Origin: Actinomycetota bacterium
GTDB lineage: Bacteria; Actinomycetota; Coriobacteriia; Anaerosomatales; D1FN1-002
Length of the DNA stretch: 9,025 nucleotides
NCBI GenBank assembly: GCA_005774595.1
Contig: VAUM01000053.1
Coordinates: 1 to 9,025, forward strand
Direction of reading: 5' to 3'
Part shown: one piece after another, positions 6,619 through 9,025 of the stretch
How positions within the stretch are numbered: position 1 is the first letter of the stretch
Layout: every line of letters begins with the position of its first letter
The notes under the pieces: model-generated
Seen by the model: the letters and a program-made list of their open reading frames with translations, nothing else
What the model was told of the DNA's origin: nothing
Database searches by the model: none
Made by a program: the position numbers and the translations under genes

Positions 6619-6652
6619 CGTCGGGGCGGCCCGAAAGCGGGACGCCCCGACG
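6619..6652 (+). terminator. Strong hairpin after tRNA-Ala, probable terminator or processing signal
   Basis: A perfect 10-bp stem (CGTCGGGGCG at 6619-6628 with CGCCCCGACG at 6643-6652) is extended, past a G/A mismatch, by CCCG/CGGG around an AAAG tetraloop. It starts 10 bases after the tRNA CCA end. There is no U tract, so termination would be of the U-less type common in GC-rich bacteria. Alternatively it protects the 3' end of the upstream transcript. Confidence 0.65.
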
Positions 6653-6717
6653 CTTGCACCACCGGTAAGCAGCGGCCGGCGGGAAGCCGGGCGCATCGAG
6701 CGCAACAGGAGGAGTCC

Positions 6718-6948
6718 ATGGTCGTCGAGCCCACGGGTGGTCTGATCGGCTGGGTCCAGCAGTACGGCAACATCATCTTCTTCTTCGGCCAGATCCTCTT
6801 CTGGGTCGCCATCGCAGTGCCGGCGGTCTGGGCCGCGATGAACTACAAGCGCTACGTCGACTTCATCACCGGCACGGTCAAGGTCGAGGACGCCGCCGAG
6901 GCGCCCGCCGACGAGGCCGCCGTCGCCGTGGACGAGTTCGTCGAGTAG
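6718..6948 (+). CDS. Unrecognised small single-span membrane protein
   Basis: 76 residues; I do not recognise the family. The N-terminus (MVVEPTGGLIGWVQQYGN) leads into one hydrophobic span at about residues 18-41, IIFFFGQILFWVAIAVPAVW. A short basic/aromatic patch NYKRYVDF follows, then an acidic Ala/Glu-rich tail ending VDEFVE. The patch after the span suggests the C-terminus is cytoplasmic. A strong AGGAGG ribosome site lies about six bases before ATG 6718, which makes it a real gene. hemB starts 35 bp downstream with its own strong site, so the two are probably cotranscribed. A role linked to heme synthesis or cytochrome assembly is suggested only by position. It does not look like CcmD. 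Confidence 0.75.
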   Translation: MVVEPTGGLIGWVQQYGNIIFFFGQILFWVAIAVPAVWAAMNYKRYVDFITGTVKVEDAAEAPADEAAVAVDEFVE

Positions 6949-6983
6949 CACCCCCGCTCTCCCGCTCAAGAGGAGGCGCCCAC

Positions 6984-7955
6984 ATGCAGTTCCCCGAGTA
7001 CCGGCCGCGCCGGTTGCGCGCCAACGAGTCCATCCGCTCGATGGTGCGTGAGACCTCGCTTCAGCCGACCGACCTCATCTACCCGCTGTTCGTGAAGCCG
7101 GGCGAGGGCAAGCGCGACGAGATCCCATCCATGCCGGGCGTCTTCCAGCTGTCCGTGGACAAGGTCGCGCCCGAGATCGACGACCTGAAGCGGCTCGGGG
7201 TCCCCGCGGTCATCCTCTTCGGCCTGCCGCACGCGAAAGACGAGGTCGGCAGCGAGGCGCACGACCCGGACGGCATCGTCCAGCAGTCCATCCGCGCCAT
7301 CAAGATGCACGCCTCGGACTTCTACGTCATCACCGACGTGTGCATGTGCGAGTACACGAGCCACGGCCACTGCGGCGCGCTCGACGATGCGGGCAACGTC
7401 ATCAACGACGTGACGCTCGAACTGCTCGCCCAAGAGGCCGTCAGCCACGCCGAGGCGGGCGCCGATATGGTCGCTCCGTCGGACATGATGGACGGCCGCG
7501 TGGCCGCGATCCGCTCGGCGCTCGATGCCGAGGGCTTCTCGGGCGTGCCGATCATGAGCTACGCGGCCAAGTACGCGAGCGGCTACTACGGTCCGTTCCG
7601 CGACGCCGCCGACTCCGCGCCGCAGTTCGGCGACCGCCGCGGCTACCAGATGGACCCGGCCAACGGCGACGAGGCCCTGCGCGAGGTCGCGCTCGACATC
7701 GCAGAAGGCGCGGACATCGTCATGGTCAAGCCAGCGCTCGCGTACATGGACATCATCCGCCGCGTGAAGGAGCAGTTCGGCTACCCGACCGCGGCGTACA
7801 ATGTGTCCGGCGAGTACTCGATGGTCAAGGCCGCGGCCGCTGCCGACTGGATCGACGAGAAGCGCGTCGTGCTCGAGACGCTGACCGGCTTCAAGCGTGC
7901 CGGCGCCGACCTCATCCTGACCTACCACGCCAAGGACGCCGCCGGCTGGCTGTAA
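6984..7955 (+). CDS. hemB: Delta-aminolevulinic acid dehydratase (porphobilinogen synthase)
   Basis: Condenses two 5-aminolevulinate molecules to porphobilinogen in the cytoplasm. The 323 residues are of normal length. It is the zinc-dependent type: the catalytic zinc site DVCMCEYTSHGHCG carries Cys120, Cys122 and Cys130. The two Schiff-base lysines are Lys196 (MSYAAKYASGYYGPFRDA) and Lys249 (VMVKPALAYMD). The N-terminal arm begins RPRRLRANESIRSMVRET, and the end, GADLILTYHAKDAAGWL, is typical. AGAGGAGG precedes ATG 6984. In the pathway it acts between the aminomutase (absent here) and HemC. No hemL follows; a toxin-antitoxin cassette does. Confidence 0.98.
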   Translation: MQFPEYRPRRLRANESIRSMVRETSLQPTDLIYPLFVKPGEGKRDEIPSMPGVFQLSVDKVAPEIDDLKRLGVPAVILFGLPHAKDEVGSEAHDPDGIVQQSIRAIKMHASDFYVITDVCMCEYTSHGHCGALDDAGNVINDVTLELLAQEAVSHAEAGADMVAPSDMMDGRVAAIRSALDAEGFSGVPIMSYAAKYASGYYGPFRDAADSAPQFGDRRGYQMDPANGDEALREVALDIAEGADIVMVKPALAYMDIIRRVKEQFGYPTAAYNVSGEYSMVKAAAAADWIDEKRVVLETLTGFKRAGADLILTYHAKDAAGWL

Positions 7956-7965
7956 GCTGCGGGAC

Positions 7966-7995
7966 TTGCGCGCTGCATACGGGGTTGCATACGAT
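7966..7995 (+). promoter_or_regulatory. Putative promoter of the antitoxin-toxin operon
   Basis: TTGCGC (7966-7971) and TACGAT (7990-7995) are 18 bases apart. TACGAT keeps TA..AT of the -10 consensus; the -35 matches only TTG. The -10 lies at the centre of the palindrome, so a repressor bound there would block polymerase, as expected for an autoregulated toxin-antitoxin operon. Weak consensus, helped by context. Confidence 0.4.
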
Positions 7996-8015
7996 GCGTA
8001 TGCGACCCCGTATGC
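7975..8015 (+). promoter_or_regulatory. 41-bp palindromic operator with four GCATAC/GTATGC boxes
   Basis: GCATACGGGGT (7975-7985) is the exact inverse of ACCCCGTATGC (8005-8015), and inside it GCATACG (7987-7993) is the inverse of CGTATGC (7997-8003), with the same centre at 7995. Boxes begin at 7975, 7987, 7998 and 8010, so they are spaced 12, 11 and 12 bases, about one helical turn. This suits cooperative binding of ribbon-helix-helix dimers, and the antitoxin begins 20 bases downstream. As RNA it would form a 19-bp stem (one U-G wobble) with a 3-base loop, so it might also end hemB transcription, though no U tract follows. Confidence 0.75.
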
Positions 8016-8035
8016 GTTCCGGAGGCGATTCGACC

Positions 8036-8332
8036 ATGACCGTGCGAGTGACCGTGACCCTGCCTGACGACCTGCTCGCCGGCCTCGACGCCGTCGCCGC
8101 TGAGGAGTCGTTGACGCGCAGCGACGTCGTGCGCGAGGCCGCGGCGACGTACCTCGGCGTCCGGAAGCGCTCGGCCGAGGACGAGGCGCGCCGGGTGGCG
8201 GTCGAAGAGGGCCTCAAGTGGCTCGAGGAACTCGACAAGGAGCCCCGGCTCGACGACAGGCCCAGCCTCGAGATCCTCCGCGAGATCCGCGGCGACGCTC
8301 CCGGCGACGAGCCCGCGGGGGAGGGGACGTGA
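8036..8332 (+). CDS. Ribbon-helix-helix antitoxin (VapB/CopG-like)
   Basis: 98 residues. The N-terminal ribbon-helix-helix domain (about residues 3-46) has the DNA-contacting strand VRVTVTLPDDLL, then helix LDAVAAEESLTRSDVVREAAATYL. The charged C-terminal part, rich in Glu and Arg (SAEDEARRVAVEEGLKWLEEL, then a disordered acidic tail), would wrap the toxin. GGAGG lies ten bases before ATG 8036. Its stop overlaps the PIN-domain gene by 4 bp (GTGA), the standard arrangement in which the antitoxin is made first. Probable roles are neutralising the toxin and repressing its own promoter at the 41-bp palindrome. Confidence 0.88.
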   Translation: MTVRVTVTLPDDLLAGLDAVAAEESLTRSDVVREAAATYLGVRKRSAEDEARRVAVEEGLKWLEELDKEPRLDDRPSLEILREIRGDAPGDEPAGEGT

Positions 8333-8742
8333 CGCGCCGCACGGTGGTGCTGGACGCCTCGGCCGGGGCCAAGTGGTTCCTGGGCGAGTGCGGCAGCCGC
8401 GTGGCGCGGGAGCTGTTGCGCGACCACGGGCTCGGGCGAGTGTCGATCGCCGTCCCATCGCTGTTCATGTACGAGGTGATGAGCGCGGCGACTCGTGGCT
8501 ACGTGCGGGACCTCGGTCGTGACGCTTGGGAATGGCTCGCCGGATGGGGTATCGCGATGTGGGAGCTCGACGACGCGCTCATGCGCGAGGCGCTCGACGT
8601 CCGAGCGCGCCTCGGCTGCTCGTTGTACGATGCGTTCTCGCCTGCGCTCGCGGGCATGCTCGACGCGCCGCTCTACTCCGCCGACCGGCGCGCGCACGCT
8701 GCGTGGCCCGGCGTGGTCCTGATCGAAGGAGACGAACGATGA
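8329..8742 (+). CDS. PIN-domain ribonuclease toxin (VapC-type)
   Basis: 137 residues starting at GTG 8329, inside the antitoxin stop; GGAGG lies four bases upstream. Single PIN domain with the acidic residues expected for metal-dependent RNA cleavage: Asp9 (VVLDASAGAKWF), Glu49 (PSLFMYEVMSAA), Asp101 (SLYDAFSPALA) and Asp119 (LYSADRRAHAAWPGV). Length and order match VapC toxins, which cut specific RNAs, often tRNA or 23S rRNA. All four acidic positions are present, so it is probably active. The substrate cannot be read from sequence. Its stop overlaps a third gene (ATGA), which is unusual for a two-gene cassette. Confidence 0.9.
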   Translation: MTRRTVVLDASAGAKWFLGECGSRVARELLRDHGLGRVSIAVPSLFMYEVMSAATRGYVRDLGRDAWEWLAGWGIAMWELDDALMREALDVRARLGCSLYDAFSPALAGMLDAPLYSADRRAHAAWPGVVLIEGDER

Positions 8743-9025
8743 CCGACAACGTCGGCAATCCCGACGCCCGCCCCGACCTCGAGCTCGAGGGCGAGTTCGG
8801 CGAGGCCGAGGGCACGATCACCGAGCAGGAGATGGCCGAGGCGGAAGCCGGGTGCGGCCAGACCGCCGTCGGCATCCCGATGGGGCACCCGGGCGGCACC
8901 CCCGCCGGGCACCCCGGCGGCACCCCCGTCGGCCACCCCTCCGGGCTGGTGCTCGGCGCACAGGGCGCGCCTGCGCAGGCCTCGTCGGGGCACCCGGCGG
9001 GTGTGCCCATGGGCGGCCACCCCGG
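8739..9025 (+). CDS. Unrecognised Gly-His-Pro repeat protein (3' partial)
   Basis: The frame is open from ATG 8739 to the window end, giving 95 complete codons. AAGGAG lies seven bases upstream and the ATG overlaps the toxin stop, so it is very likely translated. The N-terminal third is acidic and disordered-looking (DLELEGEFGEAEG, then ITEQEMAEAEAGCGQ with Cys39). From residue 49 it turns into Gly/Pro/His-rich repeats: GHPGGTPA, GHPGGTPV, GHPSG, then SGHPAG and GGHPG. Histidines are at 50, 58, 66, 85 and 94. I know no family with this layout. The regular histidines could bind nickel, cobalt, copper or heme, or the region may only be a flexible linker before a domain outside the window. There is no signal peptide. 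Confidence 0.72.
   Translation, partial: MTDNVGNPDARPDLELEGEFGEAEGTITEQEMAEAEAGCGQTAVGIPMGHPGGTPAGHPGGTPVGHPSGLVLGAQGAPAQASSGHPAGVPMGGHP
8883..8945 (+). repeat. 24-bp in-frame tandem repeat encoding GHPGGTP(A/V)
   Basis: Two full 24-base units (8883-8906 and 8907-8930) differ at only two bases, and a partial third unit (8931-8945) follows. The period is a multiple of three, so the repeat can gain or lose units without breaking the frame. It codes for the histidine-containing octapeptides of the downstream protein. Confidence 0.85.

Noticed and set aside
6447..6668. 73-codon ORF across the tRNA-Ala locus
   Set aside because: It reads through the complete tRNA and the downstream hairpin and has no family similarity.
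6676..6690. CCGGC-GGGAA-GCCGG hairpin before the small membrane protein gene
   Set aside because: A 5-bp stem is common by chance at this GC content and is not placed over the ribosome site.

Overview
The window is a GC-rich, densely packed bacterial segment with every recognised gene on the + strand. It carries a cytochrome c maturation / tetrapyrrole biosynthesis cluster, followed by a small toxin-antitoxin cassette. High GC, GTG starts, C5-pathway heme genes and four-base stop/start overlaps fit a high-GC Gram-positive lineage such as a deep-branching actinobacterium (Coriobacteriia-like). That assignment is inference, with low certainty.

Layout. (1) 1-2487: heme-handling membrane proteins, namely ccmB (5' end outside the window), ccmC, a ccmD-like small protein, and a CcsA/HemX-type cytochrome c assembly protein. 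(2) 2484-3137: a SirC-like precorrin-2 dehydrogenase homologue, overlapping the ccsA-like gene by 4 bp and lacking the expected catalytic aspartate. (3) 3138-3326: a gap with a good extended -10 promoter and then three perfect inverted repeats (12, 8 and 12 bp) whose arms run in the order A-B-C-A'-B'-C'. All three helices cross one another. I read this as a structured hemA leader RNA that I do not recognise; it is the most interesting object here. (4) 3327-6450: hemA, hemC and hemD. (5) 6468-6652: a promoter, tRNA-Ala(CGC) and a strong hairpin. (6) 6718-7955: an unrecognised 76-residue single-span membrane protein and hemB. (7) 7966-8742: a 41-bp palindromic operator with four GCATAC/GTATGC boxes, a ribbon-helix-helix antitoxin and a PIN-domain (VapC-type) toxin. 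(8) 8739-9025: the start of an unrecognised protein with Gly-His-Pro-Gly-Gly-Thr-Pro repeats, overlapping the toxin gene by 4 bp and running off the window.

How it works together. HemA makes glutamate-1-semialdehyde from glutamyl-tRNA; a GSA aminomutase (not in the window) converts it to 5-aminolevulinate. HemB, HemC and HemD then make uroporphyrinogen III. A SirC step would oxidise precorrin-2 towards siroheme, B12 or the siroheme-dependent heme route. CcmB, CcmC and CcmD move and present heme for attachment to c-type cytochromes, and the CcsA/HemX protein either assists this or controls HemA level. No uroporphyrinogen methyltransferase or late heme gene is present in the window.
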